Source: an uncultured bacterium (GTDB lineage: Bacteria; Verrucomicrobiota; Kiritimatiellia; PWTM01). From it: a stretch of 64,000 nucleotides of DNA. The position numbers and the translations under genes were made by a program. Of the stretch, positions 9,790 to 20,221 are shown in pieces (positions within the stretch are counted from its first letter, which is position 1; each line of letters opens with the position of its first letter). The stretch lies in assembly GCA_938010045.1 (NCBI GenBank), contig CALLFZ010000008.1:1-64000 (forward strand). The letters are read 5' to 3'. A model generated the notes under the pieces. The model saw only the letters and a list, made by a program, of their open reading frames with translations. It did not search any database and was not told the origin of the DNA.

Positions 9790-10425
9790 ACATCAGCTGG
9801 AGATAGAGGCCTCGGCGAACGAAGGGGAACATCGCTTACCTCAACAACCCTGTGCCATTCGTCGGTGTCTCCTTCGGAGACAGGCACGGGGGACAAGGCA
9901 CGAACGGCGGCACCTAGGACGGCCATTGGGGACAGGCACGCCGGATCGGTCGGGCACTTGGCGAGCGTCGCCTCGCGCTAGCCACCCTGGAGCCACCATG
10001 GCAACAGGCACCTCTTGGGGCGGCACTTCTGGGGCCGCAGTGACTGGGGAAATCGAAGAGGGGTGCGAGGGGCGCGGGGGGCCTGTCCCCGGGGGGCCTG
10101 TCCCCGTCCCGCTACCCCGTCCGCGATTGGGGACAGGCATATGCGCATACATCGCAACTATATCGTTTTCCGTATATTGTGACTTCTTGTCCGGTGCCTG
10201 TCCCCATTGGGCTCCGGGCTCGAAAACCCCGCAAGGAAACCTTCCACTCCTGCCGCCTCCCATTCTTGCGGTCGTTTTCGCTTCGCGAACCACGACGCCC
10301 CACAAGCGTCGAGCCGGACCTGGCGGTGGGAGGCTCCTTTTGGGCCAGTGGCAGTCCATGGTCTTCGATGGGGGACAGGCACAAGTGCAATCCAATCCAT
10401 AGCGCAATCGGCTCCACGCAGCGCG
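9790..10425. repeat. Dispersed intergenic repeat, copy B, with GGGGACAGGCAC/GTGCCTGTCCCC motifs
   Basis: Aligns with copy A along ~220 bp; GGGGACAGGCAC at 9928-9939 and 10371-10382, GTGCCTGTCCCC at 10194-10205, GGGGACAGGCAT at 10129-10140; ends in agcgcaatcggct, shared with 43999-44011. Confidence 0.7.
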
Positions 10426-10509
10426 ATCCGAGCGCGCACCTTCGACCGCCGGCGCGCGCCGGTGGTTCGACGCCTTGACAGACGCCGGGGCGCGTCGGAA
10501 GCTGGTTTC

Positions 10510-12318
10510 ATGAAGCGTCTCTCGGAGCCAAGGACCGGGAGAACCTCGGGATGTCTCGCCCGCATGAGGTCATGTTCGGCGTGGCCGGCCGGTCCTTCCC
10601 GCCTGTTCCTCGCCGTGCTGCTGTGCGGCGGAATGGCGGTGGCCGATACACCCACGTCGCGGCCCTCGATTCACCCGCTGTTCGAATCCGCGGAGCCGGC
10701 GCGGCCGCACAACCGTGTCGACGACTTTGTTTTCGCGAAGTTTTCTGCGCTCAACATCCGGCCCGTGCTTTGTTCGGACGAGGTGTTCGTGCGTCGGGCG
10801 TTCCTCGACATTCTCGGCGTTCTGCCGACCGCGGAGGAGGCGCGCGCGTTTCTGCAGGACCCCGACCGCACCACGAAGCGGCAGCGCCTGGTGGAGCAGC
10901 TCTTGGAACGGCCAGAATTCGCCGAGTATTGGGCGATGCGCTGGAGCGACATTCTCAGAATCAAGGCGGAGTTTCCGGTCAACCTGTGGCCCAACGCGGC
11001 GCAGGCGTACCACCGTTGGGTGTTGGAGTCGCTGGCGGCGAACAAACCGTACGACCGGTTCGCGCGCGAGCTGCTGACGTCGAGCGGAAGCAACTTTCGC
11101 GTCGCGCCCGTGAACTTCTACCGCGCGATCCAGAACCGCACACCCGACGGCATCGCCGCGGCGGTCGCGCTAACGTTCATGGGCACGCGCACGGATACGT
11201 GGCCCTCGAACCAACTGGCGGGTTTCTCGGCCTTCTTCGCGCAGGTCGGCTACAAGCCCACGAGCGAATGGAAGGAGGAAATCGTGTTCTGGGATCCGCT
11301 TGGCGCTTCGCGGATGCCCGCAAACGTTGCGCCGGGCCGAGACAACATTGTGACCACGAACCGACCAGTCGGCCGCGGTGTGCCGACCAATTTGCCGCCC
11401 CGGATGGCGGTGTTTCCCGACGGCCGCCGCATCGCGTTGCCACCCGACCGCGACCCGCGCGAGGTGTTGGCGGACTGGCTGATCTCACCGAACAACCCGT
11501 GGTTCGGCCGCGTGGTGGTCAACCGCATTTGGTACTGGCTCATGGGGCGCGGCATCGTTCACGAACCCGACGACTTCCGACCCGACAACCCGCCGAGCCA
11601 TCCCGAGCTGCTCGACTATCTCTCCCGCCAGCTCGCCGGCGCGAACTACGACCTGAAGCACGTGTATCGGCTCATTCTGACCTCCGCCACCTATCAGTTG
11701 TCCTCCGTACCCCGGGACACCCGTCCCGAGGCCTCAGCGGCGTTCGCGGCCTACCCGATCCGGCGGCTCGACGCCGAAGTGCTGATCGATGCGATCAACC
11801 AGGTCACCGGCACCAGCGACCTGTACACGAGTCCGATCCCCGAACCGTTCACCTACATTCCGGCCGACCTGCGCGCGGTGGCCATCGGCGACGGCAGCAT
11901 CACCAGCCCCTTTCTCGCCCTCTTCGGCCGCACTGCGCGCGCCACGGGCATGGAGAGCGAGCGCGACAACCGTCCGATGCCGGCCCAGTGGCGGCATCTG
12001 CTCAACTCGAGCCACATTCAGCGCAAACTCGAGACCGGGCCGAAGCTGCGCACGATCTGGGAGGGTGGACGGTCCACACGCGAGGTCATCGAGAATCTCT
12101 ACCTGGCGATCCTCTCGCGATACCCCACCGCGGACGAAGTGAAGACCGTCGAGGCGCACCTCGAGTCGGCGGGGGCTGCGCCCGTCGCATCCGACTCACG
12201 GCGCGACGGCCGGGGCGGAGGGCGGACGCGTTCGGATGCAGCCCAGAGGCGGCGCGACGCATGGGTGGACGTCGTCTGGGCGCTGCTCAACAGCAACGAA
12301 TTTCTCTTCCGGCACTGA
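10510..12318 (+). CDS. DUF1549/DUF1553 domain secreted protein (planctomycete-type)
   Basis: RVDDFVFAKFSALNIRPVLCSDEVFVRRAFLDILGVLPTAEEARAFLQD and NPWFGRVVVNRIWYWLMGRGIVHEPDDFRPDNPPSHPELLDYL. Confidence 0.9.
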   Translation: MKRLSEPRTGRTSGCLARMRSCSAWPAGPSRLFLAVLLCGGMAVADTPTSRPSIHPLFESAEPARPHNRVDDFVFAKFSALNIRPVLCSDEVFVRRAFLDILGVLPTAEEARAFLQDPDRTTKRQRLVEQLLERPEFAEYWAMRWSDILRIKAEFPVNLWPNAAQAYHRWVLESLAANKPYDRFARELLTSSGSNFRVAPVNFYRAIQNRTPDGIAAAVALTFMGTRTDTWPSNQLAGFSAFFAQVGYKPTSEWKEEIVFWDPLGASRMPANVAPGRDNIVTTNRPVGRGVPTNLPPRMAVFPDGRRIALPPDRDPREVLADWLISPNNPWFGRVVVNRIWYWLMGRGIVHEPDDFRPDNPPSHPELLDYLSRQLAGANYDLKHVYRLILTSATYQLSSVPRDTRPEASAAFAAYPIRRLDAEVLIDAINQVTGTSDLYTSPIPEPFTYIPADLRAVAIGDGSITSPFLALFGRTARATGMESERDNRPMPAQWRHLLNSSHIQRKLETGPKLRTIWEGGRSTREVIENLYLAILSRYPTADEVKTVEAHLESAGAAPVASDSRRDGRGGGRTRSDAAQRRRDAWVDVVWALLNSNEFLFRH

Positions 12319-12349
12319 GGAACTCGGCCCGACCCACGGAGGCACGACC

Positions 12350-13690
12350 ATGAAGCACAGCCACTCGAAACCCTCGATCACACGGCGCGAGGCGATCTGC
12401 CGTGTCGCGGCCGGCGCCGCCGGCTGCGCACTGGCCGGCCGGCCCGGCGAAGCCAGCGCCACCCCCCCCACCCCGCCGCCGTCGGCCAAGGCCAAATCGG
12501 TGATCCAGATCTTTCTATGGGGCGGCATGTCGCACATTGACACCTGGGACCCGAAGCCGAAGGCCGGTTCCGAGTATATGGGCGAGCTGTCGAAAACGGT
12601 GGACACGAACATCCCCGGCCTTCAACTCGGCGAGCTGTTTCCGAATCTCGCGAAGCAGGCGGACAAGTTTTCGCTGATCCGCAGCATGACGCACCGCAAC
12701 AACGGCCATGAAACCGCCGCCTATTTGATGCAGACCGGCCACACGCCGGGCGAGCGGATCAGCTATCCGAGCATCGGCGCGGTGTTCGCGTACTTCAAGG
12801 AGCGCGAGTACAAGGGCCTACTGCCGCCGTACATCGTGCTCACCCAGCCGCAAGGGCGGTTCTCCGAGGAGGGGTTTCTTGGCCCCAAGTACAAGCCCTT
12901 CGCGACCGGCGGCGACCCCAATAACCCCCGGTTCGAGGTGGAGGGCATTGTCGCGCGCGGCATTTCCGATGAGCGCCAGCGCGCCCGCCGCGAGCTGCTG
13001 GGGCGGATGGACCCGCTCACCCGTACGGCGGCCGCCAGCCCGGCCATCGCGGCCGCGGAAGAGGCGAAGCGCGCCGCCTATGAGCTGATTTTGGGACCGG
13101 GCAAGGACGTGTTTGATCTCTCGAAGGAAAAGGACGAACTGCGCGACCGGTACGGCCGGCACACGTTCGGTCAGGAGTGCCTCGTCGCACGGCGGCTCGT
13201 CGAGAATGGCGTGCCCTATGTGGTGATCAACTACCCCGGCGGCTGGGACACGCACAGCAACCACTTCCCCACCATGCGCCGGCAGTGTCCACAACTGGAT
13301 CAGGGCCTCGCCACGCTTCTGGCCGACCTCCACGACCGCGGACTCTTGGACTCCACGATCGTTTGGTGCACCGGCGAGTTTGGACGGGGGCCGAAGGTGG
13401 ACTGGCAGCCGCCCTGGAACGGCGGCCGAAACCACTACGGCGCGGTATTCACGGTACTCGTCGCCGGCGGAGGATTCAAGGGCGGACGCGTCGTGGGCGA
13501 ATCCGACGATAAGGCGATGGAGGTGCGCGATCGCCCCGTGTACCCGGTGGACCTGCTCGGCAGCATCTACCAGCTTGCCGGGATTGACCCGAACGCGCCG
13601 CTGCCGCACCCCATGGGCCTGGACGCCCATGTCCTGCCGCTCAACGAGCCGGGGGTCAAGTCGGCCGGGCGGCTGACGGAATTGATGTGA
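12350..13690 (+). CDS. DUF1501 domain protein (sulfatase-like fold, Tat-type N-terminus)
   Basis: ITRREAICRVAAGAAGCALAG; IQIFLWGGMSHIDTWDPKP; CTGEFGRGPKVDWQPPWNGGRNHYGAVFTVLVAGGGFKGGRVVGESD. Confidence 0.92.
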   Translation: MKHSHSKPSITRREAICRVAAGAAGCALAGRPGEASATPPTPPPSAKAKSVIQIFLWGGMSHIDTWDPKPKAGSEYMGELSKTVDTNIPGLQLGELFPNLAKQADKFSLIRSMTHRNNGHETAAYLMQTGHTPGERISYPSIGAVFAYFKEREYKGLLPPYIVLTQPQGRFSEEGFLGPKYKPFATGGDPNNPRFEVEGIVARGISDERQRARRELLGRMDPLTRTAAASPAIAAAEEAKRAAYELILGPGKDVFDLSKEKDELRDRYGRHTFGQECLVARRLVENGVPYVVINYPGGWDTHSNHFPTMRRQCPQLDQGLATLLADLHDRGLLDSTIVWCTGEFGRGPKVDWQPPWNGGRNHYGAVFTVLVAGGGFKGGRVVGESDDKAMEVRDRPVYPVDLLGSIYQLAGIDPNAPLPHPMGLDAHVLPLNEPGVKSAGRLTELM

Positions 13691-13694
13691 GACG

Positions 13695-15797
13695 ATGAAG
13701 CGGCTCGGTTGGATGGGGCGCGGAGTGGTCGCCGGGGCGCTGTGCGCGGGCGTGGTCGCGCCGGCGCAACGGCCGTACGTTGGGTTCGTGTATCCCGCGG
13801 GCGGACGCCAAGGCACGACCGTACGGATCCAGATCGGCGGCCAGAACATTGACGGCCCGTACGGACTCTACGTCACGGGCGGCGGGGTGACGAGCCGCGT
13901 GCTCGAGTTCCACTGGAACCTGAACCCGCAAGAGGTGCGCCTGCTGCAGGAGCAGCGCGACGAGCTTCGCCGCCAAGCGACCCTATCCTCCACCCACCTC
14001 TCGAACCTGATACGACGGCTTCAATACCGGCTCGACCACTACGTGCAGCAGCCGGCCTGCCGCTCGATCGCCGACATTGTCATCGCCGAGGTGACGATCG
14101 CGCCCGACGCGCGGCCGGGAGAGCGCGAGCTGCGCCTCCTCACCGCCCGCGGCCCATCGAATCCGCTGGTGTTCGATATCGGCCAGTTCCCGGAGACCGT
14201 GCGGCCGCCGATGAACACCATGCCGAAGCAGGTGCTCGGCAAGGAGGCGCTCGCGCTGCGGCAGCGCCCGCCCGAGGAAGAGACGGTGCGCATCGAGCCG
14301 CCCTGCACGATGAACGGACAGATCGCCTCGCGCGAAATCAACCGCTACCGCTTCGCCGCCCGCCGCGGGCAGCGTCTCGTGATCGCGGTGCGCGCCCGCC
14401 AGCTCATCCCCTATATCGCCGACGCGGTGCCCGGCTGGTTCCAGCCTGTGATCGCGGTTCACGACGCGCGCGGCCGCGAGGTCGCCTACGCGGACGACTT
14501 CCGGTTCCGGCCCGACCCCGTGATCCTGTTCGAGCCGCGCGAGGACGGCGAATACGTGCTCTCGATTCGGGACAGCATCTTCCGCGGCCGCGAGGACTTC
14601 GTCTATCGCGCGACCATCGGCGAGATTCCGTTGGTGACGTCGATCTTTCCGCTCGGGTGCCGCGTCGGCGCATCGCCGACCGTCTCCGTCGAAGGTTGGA
14701 ATGTCGAGGGCGCACGGGTCGAAGCGCCGCCGACGGACGTGGAGGGCCGCGCGTCGGTCGTCGTCGTTTGTCAGGGGATTTACGCCAACCCGATGCCCTT
14801 CGCGGTGGACGCGTTGCCAGAACTCCTCGAGAACGAAACCGCGTCGCCCGGCGCGCTCCGCATCACGCCGCCCGTGATCATCAACGGACGCATTGACCGG
14901 CCAGACGACTGGGACGTCTACGAGTTCGTCGGCCGGTCCAATGAGACGATCGTCGCCGAGGTCACGGCGCGGCGGCTTGATTCGCCGCTCGACTCGGTGC
15001 TTCGGCTCACCGACGCCGCCGGCCACCTCATCGCGTTCAACGACGACTGGGAGGACCTTGCCTCGGGCTGGAACACGCACCATGCCGATTCGTACCTGGC
15101 CGTGCGCCTACCCGCCGACGGCCTCTACCGGGTGCACATCGGCGATACGACCCGACACGGCGGCCCCGAGCACGCCTACCGTCTCCGAATCAGTCCGCCG
15201 CGGCCCGATTTTGAGCTGCGGGTAGTTCCCTCGTCGGCGTTGGCGCGTGGGAAAGATACCTTCAGCGTCAGCGTGTATGGCATTCGCAAAGACGGCTTCA
15301 GCGGTTCGATCGAGCTGGGTTTGGCGGACCCTCCGCGGGGTGTCGTTGCGCGTCCTGCCACGCTCGTCCTGAACGCAACCCAGGCGGTCGCGCGGCTATC
15401 GGTGAACGTGTCGGGCGACGGTTTCCACGACGTGAAGCTTCTGAAGTTTGAAGGCCGCGCGAAGGTGGGAACCCATGTGATTGTGCGGCCGGCCGTCCCG
15501 GCCGAGGACCGCATGCAAGCGTTCCTGTGGCGGCACCTGCTGCCCGCGCGCGAGTTTCCGCTCACGCATTCGAGCGGGGCGACCGCGCTTCAGCTCCCGA
15601 AACCGAAGCCGCCCGAGCCACCCCCGCCCGACACCCATCGCCCGCCGGTCACGGCCTCGGGTGCCGCCCGCACAAACCGGTTCACGAAGGCACAGGTTGA
15701 AGGGCGGCTGCGGCAGCTCCGACGGCTGTACGAGGCCGGCTTGCTCACCGATGACTTCTATCTCGCCCGCGTCGCGGAGTGCCAACAGGCTCAGTAA
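13695..15797 (+). CDS. PPC (bacterial pre-peptidase C-terminal) domain protein with C-terminal SHOCT-like helix pair
   Basis: Repeated ...GRIDRPDDWDVYEFVGRSNETIVAEVTARRLDSPLDSVLRLTDAAGHLIAFNDDWED; C-terminus RLRQLRRLYEAGLLTDDFYLARV. Confidence 0.8.
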   Translation: MKRLGWMGRGVVAGALCAGVVAPAQRPYVGFVYPAGGRQGTTVRIQIGGQNIDGPYGLYVTGGGVTSRVLEFHWNLNPQEVRLLQEQRDELRRQATLSSTHLSNLIRRLQYRLDHYVQQPACRSIADIVIAEVTIAPDARPGERELRLLTARGPSNPLVFDIGQFPETVRPPMNTMPKQVLGKEALALRQRPPEEETVRIEPPCTMNGQIASREINRYRFAARRGQRLVIAVRARQLIPYIADAVPGWFQPVIAVHDARGREVAYADDFRFRPDPVILFEPREDGEYVLSIRDSIFRGREDFVYRATIGEIPLVTSIFPLGCRVGASPTVSVEGWNVEGARVEAPPTDVEGRASVVVVCQGIYANPMPFAVDALPELLENETASPGALRITPPVIINGRIDRPDDWDVYEFVGRSNETIVAEVTARRLDSPLDSVLRLTDAAGHLIAFNDDWEDLASGWNTHHADSYLAVRLPADGLYRVHIGDTTRHGGPEHAYRLRISPPRPDFELRVVPSSALARGKDTFSVSVYGIRKDGFSGSIELGLADPPRGVVARPATLVLNATQAVARLSVNVSGDGFHDVKLLKFEGRAKVGTHVIVRPAVPAEDRMQAFLWRHLLPAREFPLTHSSGATALQLPKPKPPEPPPPDTHRPPVTASGAARTNRFTKAQVEGRLRQLRRLYEAGLLTDDFYLARVAECQQAQ

Positions 15798-15848
15798 ATT
15801 GCCCTCGAACGCGGCGCCCGCGGAGGGACCGCCCAAGGAGTGCGACAT

Positions 15849-17093
15849 ATGCGCATGACGTGTTCCTTCGCTTGGGTCCCCACGTCGGTGGTGGGGCTGA
15901 TCGGAGCTCTGCTCATCGCTGCGGCGGCGGCCGGAGACGCCGAACCGCCGCCGTTCATCGAAACGGCGATAGAGAACGGCTCGCCGCTGTGGTGGGATCG
16001 GGTCGGCGAGCGCGCGCTGCGGCTGCACCTGCTCTACGACCACGAGCGCGGCTCGTCGAACCGCGCAGCCGGACACATACACATCCGCCTGTACGCGCCG
16101 ACGGGGACAACCTGGACGCTGGAGTTCACCCATCTCATAAACGTCTGGAACGGCCGGCCGGGCTCGGTGGCGTCGGAGTTGAAGATCGTTGTGGTGTCCG
16201 CCGACGGACGCGCATGGGCCGCCGTCCCCGTGGAGATGGTCCACTCGAACCTCGTGCGTGCCGCCATCGCGGTCACCTCCTCGCCGGTCTGGGTAGCGCG
16301 CATCGAACCATACCGTCTCTCGGATCTTGATCGGCTGATTGAAGAATTGCGCGGACGCCCCGGCGTGCGGATCGAGCCGATCGGCCGCACGGTCGAGGGC
16401 CGGTCGCTGGAGATGGTCTCGGTGGGGCCAGAACGGGCGCGGTACTCGTTCGTGGTGCGCGCCCGCGCACACCCGTGGGAGGCCGGCGGCAACTGGGTCG
16501 TGCAGGGGCTGTTGCGGCGCCTGGTCCGCGAGGGCGATGATGGGGCGCGGCGGTTGCTCACTCGCGCCTCGGTGCACGTGATGCCGATGGCGAACAAGGA
16601 CGGGGTCGCGCGCGGCATGACGCGCTTCAACGTGCGTGGCGCGGATCTGAACCGCCGATGGGACCGCCCCGCCGACCCTGAGCTCGCGCCGGAGAACCGC
16701 GCGTTGGAAGAGTGGATCGAGCGGCGGATCCGCGAGGTCGGGTCGCCAACGCTCGCGCTGGATCTGCACAACGATGGCCATGGACGATTGCACATCGCTC
16801 GTCCAGCCGGCGTGGCGCTGGAAGCTTACCTCGAACGCATGGCCCTGTTCGAACGATGTCTGCGCGCCCGCACCTGGTTTACGGAAGGCTGCAGCGCGGC
16901 CACATTCTCGAACCCCGGCTCATTCGGGGAAGGTTGGCTCGAGCGCTATGGTATCACCGCCGCGGTGCTGGAGCTGAACGCCAACTACGTCGCGGGCCGC
17001 AACGCCCCACCCTCCGGCGCGCTCTGGGAGGAGTTCGGCGAGGGGCTCGTGGAGGCATTCAACGACTACTGCGACGCGCTCGACGGCCGCTGA
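15849..17093 (+). CDS. M14-family zinc carboxypeptidase-like protein
   Basis: IGRTVEGRSLEMVSVG, RAHPWEAGGNWVVQGLLRRL, MPMANKDGVARGMTRFNVRGADLNRRWD, LDLHNDGHG; AAGGAG 8 nt upstream of ATG 15849. Confidence 0.88.
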   Translation: MRMTCSFAWVPTSVVGLIGALLIAAAAAGDAEPPPFIETAIENGSPLWWDRVGERALRLHLLYDHERGSSNRAAGHIHIRLYAPTGTTWTLEFTHLINVWNGRPGSVASELKIVVVSADGRAWAAVPVEMVHSNLVRAAIAVTSSPVWVARIEPYRLSDLDRLIEELRGRPGVRIEPIGRTVEGRSLEMVSVGPERARYSFVVRARAHPWEAGGNWVVQGLLRRLVREGDDGARRLLTRASVHVMPMANKDGVARGMTRFNVRGADLNRRWDRPADPELAPENRALEEWIERRIREVGSPTLALDLHNDGHGRLHIARPAGVALEAYLERMALFERCLRARTWFTEGCSAATFSNPGSFGEGWLERYGITAAVLELNANYVAGRNAPPSGALWEEFGEGLVEAFNDYCDALDGR

Positions 17094-17821
17094 TCCGCCT
17101 CGTCCCTTCCCGGTGCGCCAGCGCGGGCGATGCCGGCCGACGGACGCGCGGCCGCCTCACCGCCGCGGCTCGGCGGCAGCACCGGCGGCGAGCGCACGCT
17201 CCGTAGACCGCGGTGGACATATTGCGCGGCCGAGATCAGCGCGCCCACCGCCGAGACCGCGGCCAGGGCCGAGACCATCGCGGGGCGGAGGGCGCCGAGC
17301 GCGGCGACCACGCTCGCCATCTGAAGTGCGGTCGCCGCCTTGCCGATCAGTGTCGGACGGATTTCGAACGCGCCGGTATGATGGCGCAGCGCGAACGCGC
17401 CGACGCCCAGCAACGCGTCGCGGCTGAACGCAATCAGCGCAAACCACACCGGAAGCTGAGGCCGCAGGGCCGGCTGGCCCGGTGCGGTGAGCATCACGAT
17501 CGCGGACCACAACAGCAGTTTGTCCGCCAACGGATCGAGGATCGCGCCCAGCCGCGTAATCTCGCCGCGCGACCGGGCCAGGAATCCGTCCAACGCGTCA
17601 GTGAGCGCCACGAGCAGAAACACCAGCAGCGCCGCCGAGCGATATCCTTCCTGCGGCGCGCCGTCCGCCAGCGAAAGACGGTAGTACACCATCATCGCGA
17701 CAAACACCGGGATTCCCAGAAACCGCAGCAGCGTCACCCGCGTGGCGATCGTGAGGCGCAGCGCCGGCGGGACACCGCCCGGCCGCGGCGCGGAGGGTGC
17801 GACCGGCGCCTCAGCCGTCAT
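17066..17821 (-). CDS. pgsA: CDP-alcohol phosphatidyltransferase (CDP-diacylglycerol-glycerol-3-phosphate 3-phosphatidyltransferase-like)
   Basis: TLLRFLGIPVFVAMM, DALDGFLARSRGEITRLGAILDPLADKLL (DG..AR..G..LD..AD motif). Confidence 0.9.
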   Translation of the reverse strand: MTAEAPVAPSAPRPGGVPPALRLTIATRVTLLRFLGIPVFVAMMVYYRLSLADGAPQEGYRSAALLVFLLVALTDALDGFLARSRGEITRLGAILDPLADKLLLWSAIVMLTAPGQPALRPQLPVWFALIAFSRDALLGVGAFALRHHTGAFEIRPTLIGKAATALQMASVVAALGALRPAMVSALAAVSAVGALISAAQYVHRGLRSVRSPPVLPPSRGGEAAARPSAGIARAGAPGRDEADQRPSSASQ

Positions 17822-19142
17822 GCGAAGCGCTCACGGCCGAGGCGCGCTCGATCGCCCGGCCCAGACGGCGGAGGACGCGGTCGCGGCCGAGCACCTCGAG
17901 CATCGCGAAGAGCCCCGGACCGGCCGGCGTACCGGACACCGCGAGGCGGACCGCGTGAATCAGATCGGCGGCAGGACGCTGCAGTTCGGCCGCGGTCGCT
18001 TTCAACATGGCCTCCAGCGACGCAGCCGACCACTCTCCCGCCTCGGCCCACCGCCGCCGCAGCTCGTCCAGCGCCGGCAGCACGCCCGGCCGCGCGACGC
18101 GTTTTCGCCAGGCCGCCGCATCCACGGGATATTCGTCACTGAAGAAATAGCGCGTTTGCGCGGCAGTGTCGCTGAAGACCTTGATGCGGTCCTGCATCAC
18201 CTCGAGCACGCGCAAGAGCTCGGCCGGGTCGGGGTCGAGGCCATGCGCCCGCAGATCACGGAGATGTCCGTCGAGTCGCTCCATCGGCGGCAGTCGGCGC
18301 ATGTACTCGCCGTTCATCCACAGCAGTTTCGTCATATCGAACCGAGCGGGCGAGGCCTGGACGCCGTCCAATGAAAATGCCTCGATCATCTCGGTGCGGG
18401 TCATGAGTTCGCGCCCGTCGCCGGGCGACCAGCCCAGCAACGCGAGGTAGTTGAAAAGCGCGTCGGCAAGGATGCCGCGGTCACGGAACTCGCCGACATA
18501 CGCGTCGCCATCGCGCTTCGAATAGGGTTTCCCCTGCGCGTTCACGATCATCGGCAGGTGGGCGTAGCGCGGCACCGGCGCCCCGAGGGCGCGGAACAGT
18601 GCGATGTGGCGGAACGTGTTCTCGACGTGGTCGTCGCCGCGGATCACGTGCGTGACACCCATCTCGATGTCGTCGAGCACATTCGCGAGATGGAACACCG
18701 GATGGCCATCGGACCGCACGATCACGAAATCCTTGAGATCGGCGGCGGCTTTGCGGAGGCGCCCTTTCACGAGGTCGTCGAACTCGATGTCGCATCCAGG
18801 CATACGGAACACGATGCACTCCCCGCGGCCGGTGCCCCCCTTGTCCTCGCGCACGGCGTGGCCGCTGGCGAGCAGCCGCTCCGCGGCCGCCAGGTGCGCT
18901 TCGCGCCGGGCCGACTGGTAGAGCGGCGGCTCATCCCAATTCAGGCCAAGCCACTCCATGGCTTCGATCAGCGTCCGACAGGCCGCCGGAGTCGAGCGCT
19001 GTTGGTCGGTGTCCTCGATCCGCAGCAAAAACCGCCCGCCCGTGTGCCGCGCGAACAGCCAGTTGAAGATCGCGACACGGATGTTGCCGATGTGCACGTG
19101 GCCGGTCGGACTGGGGGCAAATCGGGTACGAATCTCGCTCAT
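17811..19142 (-). CDS. gltX: Glutamyl-tRNA synthetase
   Basis: MSEIRTRFAPSPTGHVHIGNIRVAIFNWLFARHTGGRFLLRIEDTD; YSKRDGDAYV (KRS-like motif). Confidence 0.96.
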   Translation of the reverse strand: MSEIRTRFAPSPTGHVHIGNIRVAIFNWLFARHTGGRFLLRIEDTDQQRSTPAACRTLIEAMEWLGLNWDEPPLYQSARREAHLAAAERLLASGHAVREDKGGTGRGECIVFRMPGCDIEFDDLVKGRLRKAAADLKDFVIVRSDGHPVFHLANVLDDIEMGVTHVIRGDDHVENTFRHIALFRALGAPVPRYAHLPMIVNAQGKPYSKRDGDAYVGEFRDRGILADALFNYLALLGWSPGDGRELMTRTEMIEAFSLDGVQASPARFDMTKLLWMNGEYMRRLPPMERLDGHLRDLRAHGLDPDPAELLRVLEVMQDRIKVFSDTAAQTRYFFSDEYPVDAAAWRKRVARPGVLPALDELRRRWAEAGEWSAASLEAMLKATAAELQRPAADLIHAVRLAVSGTPAGPGLFAMLEVLGRDRVLRRLGRAIERASAVSASHDG

Positions 19143-19215
19143 GCTGTTCTCCGGGTGCGCAGAGGTCCGCGCGGCGCACGAATGTACCACACCGCAGCGG
19201 GCGTCGCGCTCGGCT

Positions 19216-20100
19216 TCATGAGGGCGCGGGCGGTTCCCAAGCTGAGGCTGTGCCGATCCGGCCGCCGAGCGCCGCCTCGGCGACGCTCCGGCCGTCGGCC
19301 AGCACCGGCGACCGCCGCGGAATCCACAAACGCCGACGCGCACGGGCAATCAAGCGGTAGCCGGGGCTCAGAAACAGCGCCGCGTCCAACATCGTCACCG
19401 CCCAGTTCAGCCACGCCCACTGTCGCCATGCCACTGCCTGCGCGCGGCACAGCGTGATCGGATCTGGCCGCCCGCCGGCCTCCGCGCCGGCCAGCCGCTG
19501 CGCAATCCGGCAGGTCATCCGGTCCGCCAGTTCGATCATGAGCCGCCCGTATCGCCGGCAGTCCTGCAAGTCGAACCCATCCTTCAGCACCTCGTACAGG
19601 CGGGCGACGGTGAACCCCCACCGCGTCCCCGGAGCGGCACCGATCCAGCGTAATGGCGCGACGTGGGCCGCGAAGGGCACGTTCAGCACGAGCCGCCCAG
19701 CTGGCTTCAGTACGCGGTGACACTCGCGGATCGCGGACGAGGGTTCGCCGAGCTGTTCGAAGCCACCGACCCACACGACGACGTCAAACGATTGCTCCTC
19801 GAACGGCATCGGCTGCCCAGGGGTCCATGAGGCCACCGCGCGATCTTCACAAAGGAACCGCAGCGTCTCCAGCGCCGCACCCGGCGGCTCGACGCTCGTC
19901 CAGTCGCCACCGCGTTCGCGCAGCAGCGCACTGACCCACCCGCCGCCGCCGATATCGAGGCAGCGGAGCCGCGCCACATCGCCCAGCAGAATCTCGATCT
20001 GGCGCAACAACAGGGCCATCATCGGCGACGCGCGCGCAGCGGCCCGCAAGCCGGCGGGCGCGTACGGCGTACCGTCAGGGATGGCCGGTCGCGCATGCAT
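19216..20100 (-). CDS. SAM-dependent class I methyltransferase
   Basis: RLRCLDIGGGGWVSALLRERGGDWTSVEP; PFEEQSFDVVVWVGGFEQLGEPSSAIRECHRVLKPAGRLVLNVPF. Confidence 0.82.
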   Translation of the reverse strand: MHARPAIPDGTPYAPAGLRAAARASPMMALLLRQIEILLGDVARLRCLDIGGGGWVSALLRERGGDWTSVEPPGAALETLRFLCEDRAVASWTPGQPMPFEEQSFDVVVWVGGFEQLGEPSSAIRECHRVLKPAGRLVLNVPFAAHVAPLRWIGAAPGTRWGFTVARLYEVLKDGFDLQDCRRYGRLMIELADRMTCRIAQRLAGAEAGGRPDPITLCRAQAVAWRQWAWLNWAVTMLDAALFLSPGYRLIARARRRLWIPRRSPVLADGRSVAEAALGGRIGTASAWEPPAPS

Positions 20101-20221
20101 CGGCGGGTTCTCATACACCGGCCCATCAGCCACACGCAACCGTTCCAGCCACCGTCCGACCACGGCGCAGAGGCATGCCGACGGCGTTGAAATTCCGCGT
20201 TCGCGTACGCATTCTCGTGGC

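Noticed and set aside
9841-10655. Several ORFs across copy B (e.g. 9841..10407 -, 10158..10655 -)
   Set aside because: They run through GGGGACAGGCAC-type repeats, are Pro/Arg-rich and have no domain; frames are open because of high GC.
15396-16793. 465-aa minus-strand ORF across the PPC/M14 junction
   Set aside because: Antisense shadow spanning two real genes.
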